A stretch of DNA of 64,000 nt, from contig WHUX01000077.1 of the NCBI GenBank assembly GCA_015179025.1, positions 62,001 to 126,000 of the forward strand, in the 5' to 3' direction. This document shows, piece after piece, positions 12,787 through 25,129 of the stretch (the stretch's first letter is position 1; each line of letters starts with the position of its first letter). The translations under genes and the position numbers were made by a program. Source of the stretch: Terfezia claveryi. Its lineage: Eukaryota; Ascomycota; Pezizomycetes; Pezizales; Pezizaceae. The notes under the pieces were generated by a model that saw only the letters and a list, made by a program, of their open reading frames with translations, searched no databases and was not told the DNA's origin.

Positions 12787-13340
12787 CTACTTCTCAATAG
12801 TAATACCTAGGTAAGGGGCACAAGTCTTTGCCCAGGTGTTGTAGGCGACTGATTGTCCATCATGTTAGCCTCAATGGTATCCGTTCATGCCTTGAAAGGG
12901 GGCAAGATCAAAAACAAAACCAAAAAACTTACTTGCTTGGTCCCTATCATTCGGGCAGTTTTCCACAACACAAAGAGACTGAGCAAAGATATGCAGCGGG
13001 TCCTTACACCGACACCCATAATCGACCATTCCGCAGTTACACGCGACAGTAACTAGACAGTTATGCTGTTGGCGGGAAAAATGGCATCTCGTTAGCAAAT
13101 GAGTCTACTCTGGCTTTCACAATGTATATAAAGACTGGCTGGGGAATTACGTACAGCACACGCCGGAAACGCTATAATGGTTTTTAATCCCATGACAGCA
13201 GCGGGTATATGGTCCAAGAGAGGAGTATATAATGTAAAATCCCCCAGGCCAAATGGAAGGAGGCAACTGAGGAGGCCTGCTGTGGTAGGAGTTGCAAGAG
13301 CAACAAATGCAACGAGGGTACTGTGGGCGGGAACCTTCAT
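12787..13340 (-). CDS. Small secreted CFEM-domain protein (126 aa)
   Basis: Secreted or cell-surface fungal protein of the CFEM type. Characterised members bind heme or act in host interaction. Three exons fit exactly in frame: 13155-13340, 12933-13065 and 12787-12848, with GT-AG introns of 89 and 84 bp. The product starts MKVPAHSTLVAFVALATPTTAG, a clear signal peptide ending near residue 21. The CFEM core starts at PACA and runs through exon 2. It has eight Cys in the expected order (PAC, HNC, VAC, NC, GC, RC, LC, ENC) and the Asp of VDYGCRC, the position that binds heme iron in family members. The tail is short (ends ITIEK) with no clear GPI signal, so a soluble secreted form is likely. About 35 residues between signal peptide and core are longer than usual, so an extra small intron there is possible. 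Confidence 0.8.
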
Positions 13341-13766
13341 TTGTGGGAATATGTTTGGAATCCAAATCGTATCGAAAGTGCTGCGTATAGGTTTCGAGGT
13401 GCGATACAATTTTGCCCTCAAGCGACTGTAGTCAGATAATATAATTGAAATAGATATCCGGGGAATGAGGTATCCGGGGGAATGAGATATTCCTGGTACG
13501 ACAACGTTCCTCCAGTTGCAGGCGTACCTACTGACTGAGTCCAGCACACGAACTGGCCTACCAGCCTCCCCTCGTATTACACTGTTCCATGTCTCGGTAT
13601 CTAGTCTGTTCTGACGATCCCAATCGACAGGGTTCTTCATCAAAATTGCCATTTCGCACGTGGTGTAAGTGTGACTTCTCATCACTTACGGTAATTGAAG
13701 AGCGAGGTTAACTTACCTACCTGGTGTACTTGCCTGGTAAGTCGTGTATGTAGTTGGCATCAGATA

Positions 13767-15579
13767 CAGTTTTTGGCCTAGCTATGATCCATGGCGGTGC
13801 TATGATCCATGTCAACACCCCTGCCATGACACATATCCCGAGATACTACGCTGGCTAGACTTCCTCTACAGACCGGATAAATTGTTTCCTGACACTCTTG
13901 AATATGCTCTATAATATGCGCGTACTAGCTAGTTGAGTAACTCATGTGAAGCCATCATATGCACCAATCCACCTCGAAAAGGCTGTAATTGCCCCCCCCC
14001 TTCTCAGTATGACCTGTCCACCGCAGATATCATGAACTAACAACCCTACATAGTGCCAGCACCTTAACTTAACATATATATTTATGTTAGGATACAATAT
14101 ATAGGCATAGAGCTATATAGGACGTTACTATTGTTCGGTACCGATCATACATAATTCAGCCATTTTGAGCTTTTGGACCATAACAGCCAGTTGTTCAGTA
14201 TTTTGATCCTCCTCGGCCTTTTCTATCTTCTGCAGCCTCTTTACCTATCTACCTTACATGATTCCTATATCCTCTATGCCCTGCACACTATATTCTATAC
14301 ACCAGGCCTGCTCAATGATATTTTTGCCCTATATTTTTCCTCATGTACATATATATATGTGCATAAGGTTTCTTAAAGATTTATTAACATTGTCAATACC
14401 TATTTATATCCTCAGCTCCAGTATATACTGAAGGGGGGGGGTTGTTTGATGCTGAGGTAGGGTATTGGAAGTCTACAGCCTATACCTCCGGATCCACTCT
14501 ATTGCACTTTGTAGCTTTTATTGCCATCTAGAGGCCTCTTTCTATTTTATTGCAATCAGAAGGTCTCTATATATAGTATAGTATAGTATTACAATAACCT
14601 CATCTGCCTTATATAGCAGTTTGTACGAGATCCTAATCACGGCTCGTGACTACCTAGCTGGCCTAGCCAAATGGTGCACCGTCTATATATATGGATTTTC
14701 ATGCGTATACGGCTCCTGGAAGGCCTTCAGGGGCACGAGACTAATTCGGGGCTGTCCAGTACATGCCCCTATGGTCTGGCTCATTTCTTATATATAGCTA
14801 CTGAGCTTAGGTCATACTAAACTGCCACAATATCTTATTTCTGCTACAGGATATAGAGCTCAATCTATTATTTGCATACTCTATCTCATATCTCTAGTGA
14901 TTTAAATATCTACGGACCGTTTTAGGTGAAGTGACCTTTATTGACCTCATATCTGCCATTGGCTTGTTGAGCGATGCATACTATTCTTGTAGCCAGGTTG
15001 CTCAGTTGTCTGATCAATAGTGAATAGACCCAAGTTATTGGATCTACAGGATAATAAGATGCACATGGTATAGAGGATATAGGAGCTGTATAAGGTAGAT
15101 AGGTAAAGAGGCTGCAGAAGATATAAAAGGCCGAGGAGGATCAAAATACTGAACAACTGGCTGTTATAGTCCAAAAGCTCAAAATGGCTGAATTATGCAT
15201 GATCGGTACCGAACAATAGTAACGTTCTATATAGCTCTATGCCTATATATTGTATCCTAACATAAATATATATGCTAAGTTAAGGTGCTGGCACTATGTA
15301 GGGTTGTTAGTTCATGATATCTGTGGGTGGACGGGTCGTACTGAGAGGGGGGGGCAATTACAGCCTTTTCGAGGTGGATTGGTGCATATGATGGCTTCAC
15401 ATGAGTTACTCAACTAGCTAGTACGCGCATATTGTAGAGCATATTCAAGAGTGTCAGGAAACAATTTATCCGGTCTGTAGAGGAAGTCTGGCCAGCGTAG
15501 TATCTCGGGATATGTGTCATGGCAGGGGTGTTGACATGGATCACAGCACCGCCATGGATCATAGCTAGGCCAAAAACTG
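13767..15579. mobile_element. Non-coding element with ~520-bp terminal inverted repeats, TA target duplication
   Basis: The left arm (13767 to about 14290) is repeated in reverse complement at about 15055-15579, with only scattered differences. The ends read CAGTTTTTGGCCTAGC inward, and TA flanks both sides (13765-13766 and 15580-15581). CAGT ends plus TA duplication fit the Tc1/mariner group. The middle (14290-15055) is AT-rich and has no transposase-like ORF. I call it a non-autonomous, foldback-type element moved in trans. The arms contain a C9 or G8 run at 13990 and 15345. Confidence 0.8.
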
Positions 15580-15833
15580 TACCTGTCAACACATGCACGT
15601 GCATTCACCTCAGTGCGTGGCAAAATATGCACCGCTAGCCCGAGTGCACACAACCTTAGCTACTTGATCTATTTTATTTCGCCTTCCAAATTTCGAATTC
15701 GAATTTAGTCTCCCAAATTCCCCCTTCCCGAACTCACTGTCGCTGTCGTCGCCGTCGTCAATATCAGGCTATCAGTTACATTGGCCAGTTTCTTACCGCC
15801 TCAGTTTTCATTCTCACGATATATTCTCTCCCA

Positions 15834-16251
15834 ATGAAGTTCACTTTTATTTTCCTCACGACGGGATATGTAGCCCTCGTAGGAGCACTGAACACTCTGA
15901 GTGATGATTTTGCAAATACACCCGACAATATCGTAAGTACATTTTTTACACTCGCCCTCGTAGCTGTAATAATCTCTGGCTACGTTCTATGCCTTCAAGA
16001 TCGCAATGCATGCCACTGATAGGAAATACGTTTTAATGCTAACTAATCAAAAAACAGAGAGTAGTATTGCAATCAGTCCCATCAATTAAATGCGGACCCA
16101 TTATCACCAGATCCTGCGCTTGCCATGATGGCTTGTATATTACAAGAGTCACTGCATCGCTAGAGAAACCTAATTCGGGCTGTTCCGACAGTGATAAGAT
16201 TAGTGAGCACTCCCCTCTATCCATATGTATTACTATCGCAATTGCTCTCTA
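15834..16251 (+). CDS. Possible small secreted protein, two exons
   Basis: Starts MKFTFIFLTTGYVALVGA, a good signal peptide, after a pyrimidine-rich leader (15660-15833) typical of fungal 5' UTRs. Exon 1 (15834-15932) is followed by GTAAGT. A GT-AG intron to AACAG near 16058 would join in frame to an exon ending at the TAG near 16251. That gives about 97 residues with a Cys cluster (CGPIITRSCAC) and a hydrophobic C-terminus. I do not recognise a family. Reading straight through instead gives a 61-residue membrane-like product. The splice model rests on frame and sites only. Confidence 0.4.
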
Positions 16252-16252
16252 G

Positions 16253-17169
16253 ATGTGTTTTGCAAGCTGACAGCCTAATTTTTGAACTCAGATCTCTTCC
16301 AGAATTTCCTTAGTCGATGTGGGACACTCAAGCTTGAGACGGTCTAAGAAGATTCCCCGCGGTGGCATACATAAACCAAAGTTAACGATAGTATAAATAC
16401 ACTATACGTAGTACTTATGGATGCACTATCCAATGGGTAACAAATGGGAAGTTATTTTAGGTGGCTAGAATTTGGTTACGCAAGGACAGATCGCGATAGT
16501 ATTAAACATTGGATCAAATCGCCGGCCCTGGCGCATCTGTACTGGAGTATGGCACTGGCATGCGCTGGAGAAGCTGACGTTGCTCATGATGACGTTCAAA
16601 GATATTCTATGTTTATGGTATTGTCATTTAGGGGAAATGTTTCTGTACGTATCTTATTTCGAAATAAATGCATCTCAGGGTGCATGTAGTGAACATGAAT
16701 GAGTGCGGAATATGTAGAAGGGTACCTGTGGGAGTACACTTGTTATTGTTATATAACGGCAGAGCAGTCTAAAATTTTCACTAGAAACAGCAGGTCGGAT
16801 AGTAGTTTTCGAGTCAGATATGCACGCAAGAAACAACATATAACTACTCCGTACAGCTAGTCGACAAAAAAGGGTTTCTTATGATATCTAACTATTTCTC
16901 AAGGGCGGGAAAGAGTTGAAATACATAATTGAATTATCGCCACGTGGTTATGTTTGCATAAATGTTTCATACCAAGATATATCTGTACTAACCCTATTAC
17001 GTCAATGTCCTCAAGTCCGCCAACCTCCACACTCGGAATATGATAAGAGATTCATGCAAACTCCAGCATTGAAGGATGTATGTACATCAGATATGTTTTG
17101 GAAGCAGTTTGATATGGATATCATTCACCTTACATTCCAATTCAAAAGCAAACTGCAGCAAAGAGAACA
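16253..17169. other. Gene-free AT-rich interval
   Basis: No supportable gene. Small ORFs in several frames lack domains or compositional signal, and no repeat was detected apart from the element that begins at 17172. Confidence 0.35.
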
Positions 17170-17171
17170 TA

Positions 17172-18351
17172 CCATACTGCACGGGCTACCGGATCATCAC
17201 GGGCAACCGGATCAAATGGCGATTTGGTGGTTTGTGTGCAATTTCCAACCAAATAGGCTCAAACTTTGGGATTATTTTGTATATATATAGTAGTTTCTTG
17301 AACAAATCACCCAAGGACGTATGCATATTACTGCTCAAAATATATGGCAAAAATACATGATTGCATAGAATAGGGTTGGCCGGAGGATCTGTGAATAGAA
17401 AAAGGATACAGGGTATTTGAATGGCAGGAATTATTGCTTCCACTTTATAGTTGAGGCCTACATAAGCTAGTGATGACCAATCTCTACGAAACTTTTCTCA
17501 TCCCCCAGATCAGTTGAGGAAGGGACGCCGGTGAGCAATTTCTTGGAGTATCTTAACCAAATCAGTCCGAAGTCAAGCGTCCGATAGGTCCAAAGGATAT
17601 ATATAGGTAGGAAGGCCATTTAGATACTCCAGTCATAGTATCTGACCAGATCTAAGTCAGGCCATTCGGTGGGGGCCCACTCTGAATTGGGGTAAGAGTT
17701 GAGCTAGGTGTACCAAAAGAAGGTGGTATCAAGTGTTCGATAGCTCAAAAGAATCATCACAAGGAGGGCAATCCCTTGAACTTATAACAAGCCTTATTTA
17801 GCCTAAATTGAGGTGGCTTGGCATAGTAGCCATATTAGGCAGAAATAACAAATCTTGGGATATATCAACCGAGAAAAGGTTAACTGATGGCTTCAGTTAC
17901 CCGAAACATTCTGCTTTCTGTGTAGATTCTTGTGAGCTATTAGGTCCTTGACTTCGGCCTGGTTTGGTTGAGATAATCCAAGAAATTGCCTGCCGGCATC
18001 CCTCCTCAACTGACCCGAGGGATGAGAAAAGTTTCCTAGAGATTGGTCATCCCTAGCTTATGTAGGCCTCAACTTTAAAGTAGAAGCAATAATTCCTGCC
18101 ATTCAAATACCCCATATTCCCTTTCTATTCACAGATCCTATGGCCAACCCTATTCTATGCAATCATGTATTTTTCCCATATATTTTAAGTAATAATATGC
18201 ATGCGCCCTTAGGTGAATTGTCCAAGAAACTACTATATATATACAAAATAATCCCAAAGTTTGAGCCTATTTGGTTGGAAATTGCACACAAATCACCAAA
18301 TCGCCATTTGATCCGATTGCCCGTGATGATCCGGTAGCCCGTGCAGTATGG
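17172..18351. mobile_element. Non-coding element with ~400-bp terminal inverted repeats, TA target duplication
   Basis: The left arm (17172 to about 17579) is mirrored at about 17946-18351. The ends read CCATACTGCACGGGCTACCGG inward, and TA flanks both sides (17170-17171 and 18352-18353). The two apparent small proteins in opposite orientation are simply the two arms read in the same frame and are not genes. The central 370 bp hold no transposase. It is similar in design to the element at 13767-15579 but unrelated in sequence. Confidence 0.8.
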
Positions 18352-18353
18352 TA

Positions 18354-19369
18354 GGTAAGAACTGATTGGGTTTGAACTTCAAGCAATCTCCACAGGTAAT
18401 GGAGAAATGCTTACATCCATCTGCATATGGAACGAGGGTGATGCAGCACAAACCACTACCCTGGAGTCACAAATATAACTGTTTTAATAAGATGCCTGTG
18501 TGTGTATTGACTGTTATTCGCCGTGGTGGCTGGTATAGGGACTTCAAGCATGTATCTATTCAAATTGAATTTCAAGTACTGGTACAGGTTCCTCTTATGA
18601 CGGGCCTTGAACTGCCGGCACGCAGCGCCAACCAGACTACCGGCACCCCGGGTCGATTCAAGTTGATCTGCCAGGTCCGAGCTAAATACAGAAATATCGA
18701 GTGTGGTCGAAAGCCTCCCATGCTGTGAATAAAGTAAAAAAAGAGAAAAACTAGCAAGAAAGAATGTAATACCAAATCAAGCTCCGCTGCGAATAATCTT
18801 TATTAAGAGGTTTCTGCAATTTTCCCCCCCAAAAAAAATAAAACATGTGTTTCTATAGTTTGTGGGCCGAGGAGTATTGTTTACCAGCTGCTGGCTTGGG
18901 CTTGTTAGTGGGGTCGTGAACGATCTTGGTGGTGGAGGCCCCCGTGCTGTACTTCGACTCTCCGAGACCTTGCCCTTTCATATGATGGTCGGCAAAGGGC
19001 GCCGGAGGTGAGGGCGGTTGTGGTGTGGAGAGATCGACATGAGGTATGGCCGGAGAGGATGGTTGCGGCGTAGAGAGAGTTGTGACACTTTCTACCCTCC
19101 TCTGCATTTCTCTCGCCCTCATCCTCCTGCCATAAGTCTCCTAGTGCATCCGGATCCCTCATCATTTTCCCCATCAGCCTCGCCTGTATCGTGTCCAAAC
19201 CTATCCTTGGAGATTCCACTCTTATGATCTGGATCACCAATTCCCTGCAAGAATTATGAGTTGCATTCATACTCTTCTTAAGAGCTTGATACTGGAAATT
19301 TTTAAACTCTTCTTCCCAGTCTCTTTGGCCTCACCATTCCAGCTCTTCCCCCTATCAGGCTACTGCTCT
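18354..19369. other. Interval downstream of long-TIR element; one isolated motif copy
   Basis: Contains a single copy of the CCAACCAGACTA motif near 18628-18640. From about 18850 there is C/G-biased sequence that may be the 3' part of the decayed minus-strand LINE. No intact gene is supported. Confidence 0.35.
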
Positions 19370-20345
19370 TATCATCCTGTGTAGGCTGACCTCCAACTGT
19401 TTGGTACTCATACCCCAGTTGGAATTGCCTAGTCCATTTAACTGCTACAGCACCTTCCATGCCTTCACAATCTTGCTCTTCCAATGCTCTTTGAATGGCA
19501 ATCTCTCATCCATGATGATACTGACCCACTTTACCCAATTCATGTCCTTGGTTTTTTATCTTCTCTTGTTCCTTAGCATCATGCTTGCTGGCCTCTACCG
19601 TAGCACGACATGATTCTTCTCTGCTAGCCTGTTCACCGCCTCATCCACTATTACCAGCAGCTTGTCCATATCGACCTGAGCCATTTTTCATATGCATATG
19701 TTTAGGAGTAAATCATTCACATATGATAGGAGCTTTATATCCATCACCCCTTCTAATACTCCTGCAAACTCTTGCTCTATTTTCCGAATTACATATGGAT
19801 GCCATACATCCAAATAAGGAAGATCACTGGTGAGAGCGTTGTACCCTGTAGTGAGCTCAGATTTGTCTTCCCTCTCCCCCTGACTTCTCCATCCCATTCC
19901 AGCTGCAATCAAATGAACTCTCTAACCCAGGGGATCCATCTTCTTTCTTTCTCCAACTTTTCAAATTCTTTTATAATATCATCCTCCCTCACGTTCTGAA
20001 ATCCACCTTTAAAATCCCAGAAGGCGCAGCCAACGGCGCCTCTTAGCCAATCACGTCTGCACCCTCGTTACTGTCCTTAGGGCTGCTTCACGTTGCTGAT
20101 CAGCCTTTGACTGAGTCGAACTGATGTTTGTGTAGTAAGCCTGATATCTGCAGCTGCCTCCTAACTTCCCAATGCAATTCATTAGATTGATTGGCCTCCA
20201 TCCCTTTATCCTCCCATGGTCTTTGCCTGGCCTCGGTATCATCACTACCTTACTGAATTGCAATGCCTTCGGAATCCTTTCTTGTGCCAAATTCTCCCCC
20301 AGCTCCCTGTTCATCTCTCTACCCAGCTTAGTCTTCAGGACTGCC
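19370..20345 (-). pseudogene. LINE (Tad-like non-LTR retrotransposon) reverse transcriptase relic
   Basis: Read on the minus strand, fragments in several frames give non-LTR reverse transcriptase blocks in the right order. First comes PRQVSYRLFKAVLKTKLG, then FSKVVMIPRPGKD and KGWRPINLMNCIGK. About 20,000-19,920 gives GAVGCAFWDFKGGFQNV, then LSYVNDLLL near 19730 (the YxDD active-site block, here YVND). Beyond it lie the thumb-like VKWVSIIMDERLPFKEHW and QLNGLGNSNWGMS. Stops and frameshifts break it throughout. No endonuclease domain was found upstream, so it is a decayed and partial copy. Confidence 0.7.
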
Positions 20346-20899
20346 TTGAATAACCGATAGCTAACCTGTCGGGGCCTGCCACTGATCTGTTATTTGTTTT
20401 TTGAGTACCTTCCTCACCTCCTCTTCCTAGGTGTTTCCCCTACCTCCACTTCCAGCTCCTTCTAGCTCCTCCATAGCTCCTCCTCTCCTCATTTCCGTTG
20501 TCCCTTCCGCCTTGCCCTCTGCCTCCTCCGCAGCTCCTTGCTCAATCTCTTCTTCCAGTCCCCTCCCTTCAACCCTTCCAGAAGTATGGGAGTAGAGTTG
20601 AGGGACGATGGAGGGCCACTATACAAATACAAAAATAGGTTGGCAGTGATATTTGTGTGCAGTGATACTATAGCAAGTTAGGTATGGGATTGGGGCCGCG
20701 GAGGCCGTTTCGAGCGTCAGAGTCATCGTCATTTTCACGGGTTTCCTTACCAGATCACCATGTTAATATTTCACGGGTCTCATCTCTTATTTTCAGATTC
20801 CACCAGTTCATCATTTCTCACGAGTCTCTTAGTTATTTTTCATTTTTCACGAGCACAGTTTAAGGTCGAGGCCCAGTCAGGCCCCTCGGGTCATCGGTT

Positions 20900-21078
20900 C
20901 GTCCGTTAATGACAGCAGGGGGCCTCATCCCGCCCATATATTTATTTGTATTTAGATCGCACGGGTCTGGCGGATTAACTCGCTTTACCCTTGAATCCAC
21001 CCGTCGTTTCTCATGGCCCCCCCCAACGGGACCGCATAGGAGTAAACAAGTATTAGAAAAAAAAAAAAAAAAAAAGGT
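20900..21078 (+). repeat. Retroelement 3' tail ending in poly(A)
   Basis: Sequence from the GGCGGATTAACTCGC block (about 20960) to GGACCGCATAGGAGTAA (about 21029) ends in an 18-A run at 21058-21075. The same ordered blocks recur at about 25190-25290, just downstream of a plus-strand LINE RNase H relic. A conserved block followed by poly(A) is what a LINE or SINE 3' end looks like. Confidence 0.5.
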
Positions 21079-21570
21079 ATGGGATTTGTATAGTATATGT
21101 ATGTACGCTCCATTGCTCAGGCTCTAGTTAGTGAGAAGGTGTAAGAGTGTAATATACCAGGGTGACCGTGAAAGTACAACGGTGGAAACACAGGGGAGGG
21201 GGGCTGGGGAGGGGGGGGGGCCGAGAGACTGCAAACCATTGGTATACAGTTCGCCCCATTGACAAATCGACGTGATTGGTGAATGGACCGCAACATATCA
21301 ACGTTCAAAGCCAAAATATCAGGAGCACGCATGTATTCGTATCATGAGGCTACCTACCCGAACAGGCAATCCAGCCCACGATTAATGTAAAATTAAGACA
21401 AGAGATGAACGATCATATAAAATACATATAGCGAATGTGAAAGCATGGGCGATATGCTTGATATTCTCGCAGCGGCCTAGGAGTGGCCGAATCCCAACCA
21501 AAAGCCCCAGCAAAACAGCATTGATATCGAATCTTGAAGCAGACTTAGAAGCGAGGCATAATTTTATACT

Positions 21571-22561
21571 TTACAATTGCGCCTTGGTTTCACTCGATCT
21601 ATCCTGCGTCCGTACCAGCTTCTTCCTCACGATAGGGCCCTCACATTTGAAATACCTCTCCAAAATCCTCGGCGCAATACACGACCCATCACTCACCAAT
21701 AACCCCCCATCAAGCGCTAACATCGAGCCACCCCAAGCCGGCTGTACCACCGCCTGCCCGTCCTGGCCCCCTAATATCCTGATAACTTCCGGTGTAATCA
21801 CTAGCCCCTCTTTCTCTACCAGTTTTTTCGACTCGTAAAATGCGTATTCTTCCCCTGGGGTGCCGTGGTAGATTTTGGACCAGCTGGGAGCGGAACATAC
21901 CACTCATTATAAATTGGTGTGCTCCGTGGATTTGTGCTTGAATTATCAATAGGGTCTGGATATCGGAGGAATATGATTCCGGTGGTGGTGTCTTGGGGGT
22001 TGAAGTATTTTTTTGTTTCAATTAGAATCCTCCCGTGGCGGTCGGTGACGTACGTGGTGAGTGGGTGTTGAAGGTCTCTCTGGCTCGCGCGGCGGGCCTG
22101 CACGCGGACGTGCAGGAGGCGGGAGTATCGCACGAGGGATGTTTCGAAGAGGTTCTGGATGCCAGGGAGGTCGATTGCCACTACAGAGACCCCTGATAGT
22201 GACAAGCTGGAGTGGGCATTAGGATTAGCACGCGACCTGGACCTGGTGATAAGTCGGACTACGGAGAAGACCCTCTTGAATATAGCACATAGCAGGGAGG
22301 AGATCCGTAAATTGCTAAGTTGTCGGGGTATTAACCTATTATGATGGATTCTGCGGAGGCGCGATGAGATAGGACTTCGAGTTCTTGTCGAACGGTTGTT
22401 GGAATGAAAACATGATCCAGCCATTTTCGGTGGATCTCGCGGAGGGTCGCGAACGTCAACCCAATCTTCAAGGAGACACTTGCGGTACATAGCTGCTTGT
22501 TGTATTTGTGCAAGATAGATTCGGAGGCCAGAGGGGGGGGGGGGCGTGTGACAGTTGCCAA
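21571..22561 (-). pseudogene. Unrecognised two-exon protein gene, frame broken near its 3' third
   Basis: Exon 1 (22336-22561) begins MATVTRPPPPLASESILHKY and ends ...AESIIIG. A 143-bp intron (22193-22335, GTTAAT...ATCAG, with a CTAAT branch-like site) joins it exactly in frame to exon 2, VSVVAIDLPGIQNLFETS and onward. Near 21890-21900 the reading must shift by one base to continue into WSKIYHGTPGEEYAF and the C-terminal 100 residues, ending at 21571. The joined protein would be about 280 residues, soluble, with no motif I recognise. The good splice join argues for a real former gene. The shift may be a true mutation or an assembly error. Confidence 0.45.
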
Positions 22562-24250
22562 TGGTTACTCCAAAATGGGAATGGCTGGTGTTCTGCAGTG
22601 TACTTTTGATGAGATCAGAGAGATGTGCTGTCCGTATGGAGAGAGCAAATAATTCGAGGGAAAGAATATCCGATTATCAAGTGTCAATATATAGAAGCTG
22701 GACTCGAACAATCGCAGTTGCCCAGGCAATTACAAGGGCTTGCTTGGCAACATGATCATAAACTAAGGCTCGCTTTTTGCTGGCTGTGCCTAATAAGCCT
22801 CCTCATGACATATACCCAACCACCTCGTGAGATGTGAGTAATTGCCAAATGTTAGATCAGAACCACCTCGTTCGAGAAACCCACTTGAGGCAGCAGTACC
22901 TGAGCATCCCACACGTAGTTGATAGTTTGCCTTATGCCATAGAACCATACTACTATACTTAATCTACCTGGAGCTGGTTACTGGTGTAGCTCATTTCAAT
23001 CAGGCTCGTGTGTATAGAGGTGTGGGCACTGAGAACATGTACTTGGGGTGAGGGTGAGTCTGGCGAAGTCAGAGGTGCCTTGCTGCGGTCAAGTCCCAGC
23101 GCTGAGCTCTTCTTTTCTTGTTTATTTCTCGTCGCGCGAATTCAGGAATTCATAATGATTATAGTACCAGAGGAAAGCTGAAGCATGAGAGTCAATACTT
23201 AACCATATTGTGTGAGACGGTGTGGCTGTGTAGTATCGATAATGAGTCAACATATACCAAAGTTCGCCCAACCTTTTTCCTTGATTTTGCTATACTAAAT
23301 TGTATGAATGTCCTTCCTGTTCTGAGGCACTTTAGTATATGCAGCGTGTCTACATGCACGTGCAGGTGTCGTCGTTAAACTTTTTTAAAGGAAAAAAAGT
23401 CAGTCCTCGTATTGATCCTAATAAAAGATTGTGGAATAGAATAATGCCCAGCAGCATAAAGGTAACAACTTCGATATCGTCGAGACAGTGCCAACCAGAC
23501 TAGTCAAGACATAAGTTAACGGTTACATCTTCTGGTTTTAGTCATCACCACGCGAGTACATTGTCCAACATAAGTCACACAACAGCCCCACTAGGAAGAC
23601 AATTCCGCGAAGTAAGAATTCTAGATCAAAAACTTCTCGAATATAAATAGTTTCCTTAATTCAGCTGGATGGAGAGCCATGATTTAGGAAATCAAAAGGT
23701 CATGTTGTTGCACATACAACGCAGGTCAAGCCTTACGTTGGCCACTTGTTCCAGATTCACGACTGCGTTTCTCGCAGTTGGAACCCCTATTATTATTTCC
23801 GAAGAGAAGCTATTAGCCTGAACTTTTCACAACTGATTAAGATTACCAAAAGGGTTATCTGACCTGAATTACTACCTATTCTTTGGAGCATATCAAGAAT
23901 GAAAAATGGGTAAATTTCCAGATTTGAGTATTTTACGCAAAGTGGAGTTGCTACTGTATAATCAACTCAGGTGGTCGATTAGCTATACATTCCTAAAGCT
24001 CCAGCTCCACTCAAACTTTCGAGCCTTTTTTTTTCTTATTTTCCGTGTTCACTTGGATATATTCCTCCTGCGCATGCCGGAGCTTGCTGGATGGGACGGA
24101 GTTGTTCTGAACGGGAGCCAATTCAATCATATCAGCAATATTCCGCCGCCGGCAGAGATTCTTTCAGAAGGAAGGATAGTTAGTGCCGTACTCATGTATG
24201 ATATTGTATGTAGCCGACTATTTCAATCAAGGTAAAACATTGGATGGGTT
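22562..24250. other. Gene-free interval with one isolated motif copy
   Basis: About 1.7 kb with no supportable gene. A GTGCCAACCAGACTA motif lies at 23488-23502. Short ORFs near 22.6-23.3 and 23.9-24.2 kb lack any domain. Confidence 0.35.
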
Positions 24251-24730
24251 GACGCCCACAATATCTAGAGGGAAGTGCTCTAACCATGGAGATCCCAACA
24301 GTCGACTTAGGCTAACCAGTGACTCGGCGGTCGATAGGTGGATCGGAAAGATTGAGGAGGCAAGGGAGGATACGGTGTAATGTATACTGACTGGAGTATG
24401 AGCGAAAAATGGATGTCGAAGGGGTGTACGGGCTAAGCAAATGTGCACGGTATGGAATGGAGAGGTTGCAGATATAAGAAAATCCCTTGAAATGACAAAC
24501 CCCAATTGGAAGATACTCATCTTGACAGACTCACAGGCGTTCTCATCGCAATCAGAAAGGCAGGAAGAATAGGAAAGGCGAGGACGGGGAAGCTGCGATC
24601 AGTAGTATTGGAGATCGGGAGGAAGCAAGATTCGTTGGGAGCAGGGGCTGTCCAGCTGGATGGGTAAAAGCACATGTAGGCATCCCTGGTAATGAAAACG
24701 TAGCAAAGGTAGGGGTGGGTGTGAGAAGAT
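24250..24730 (+). pseudogene. LINE RNase H domain relic
   Basis: Plus-strand fragments give the RNase H part of a non-LTR element: YTDWSMSEKW near 24380, WKILILTDSQA near 24510, then a frame change, and GWVKAHVGIPGNENVAK near 24655. The last is the His-containing C-terminal block (normally WVxGHxGxxGNExAD). Multiple frameshifts and stops break it. It is followed by the conserved tail blocks at about 25190-25290. Confidence 0.65.
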
Positions 24731-25129
24731 ATTTGTCGGGTTGGCTCGAATCCTGGCGATTTAGAGAGATTTGGTCTCTGACATGATCGACATGCTAGAA
24801 TATGCCTTAATATAAGAAATGCGGGTATAAATAAACCCCAATGCCCAATGCCCGTTGCCAATGCATTAGTAATACCTCTTTAATCCTCTCCGCTGATTCA
24901 AGCACTTCTACTGGTCTTTTTCAACCACCACTTCCCTTTACTCAGCATTAGATTAGCCGCCATCGTCCTAACCCTAGCTAATGCTTTGGCCTTTATGTAG
25001 TACGTCATGCTTATTTAAAGTTATTTCTCAAATATGTCTGACCAGCTTCACGGCTTCTAGCCTAATTGCCTCTGATCTCGTCAAAAAATGGCCTTCCGGG
25101 ATATAACATTATCTTCTGCCTCATTCGAG

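Noticed and set aside
17186..18337. Two similar small proteins in opposite orientation (KLLYIYKIIPKFEPIWLEIAH)
   Set aside because: They are the two arms of one inverted-repeat element, not a duplicated gene.
22625..22837. Small plus-strand ORFs after the two-exon gene
   Set aside because: No domain, no start context and no splice-supported extension.
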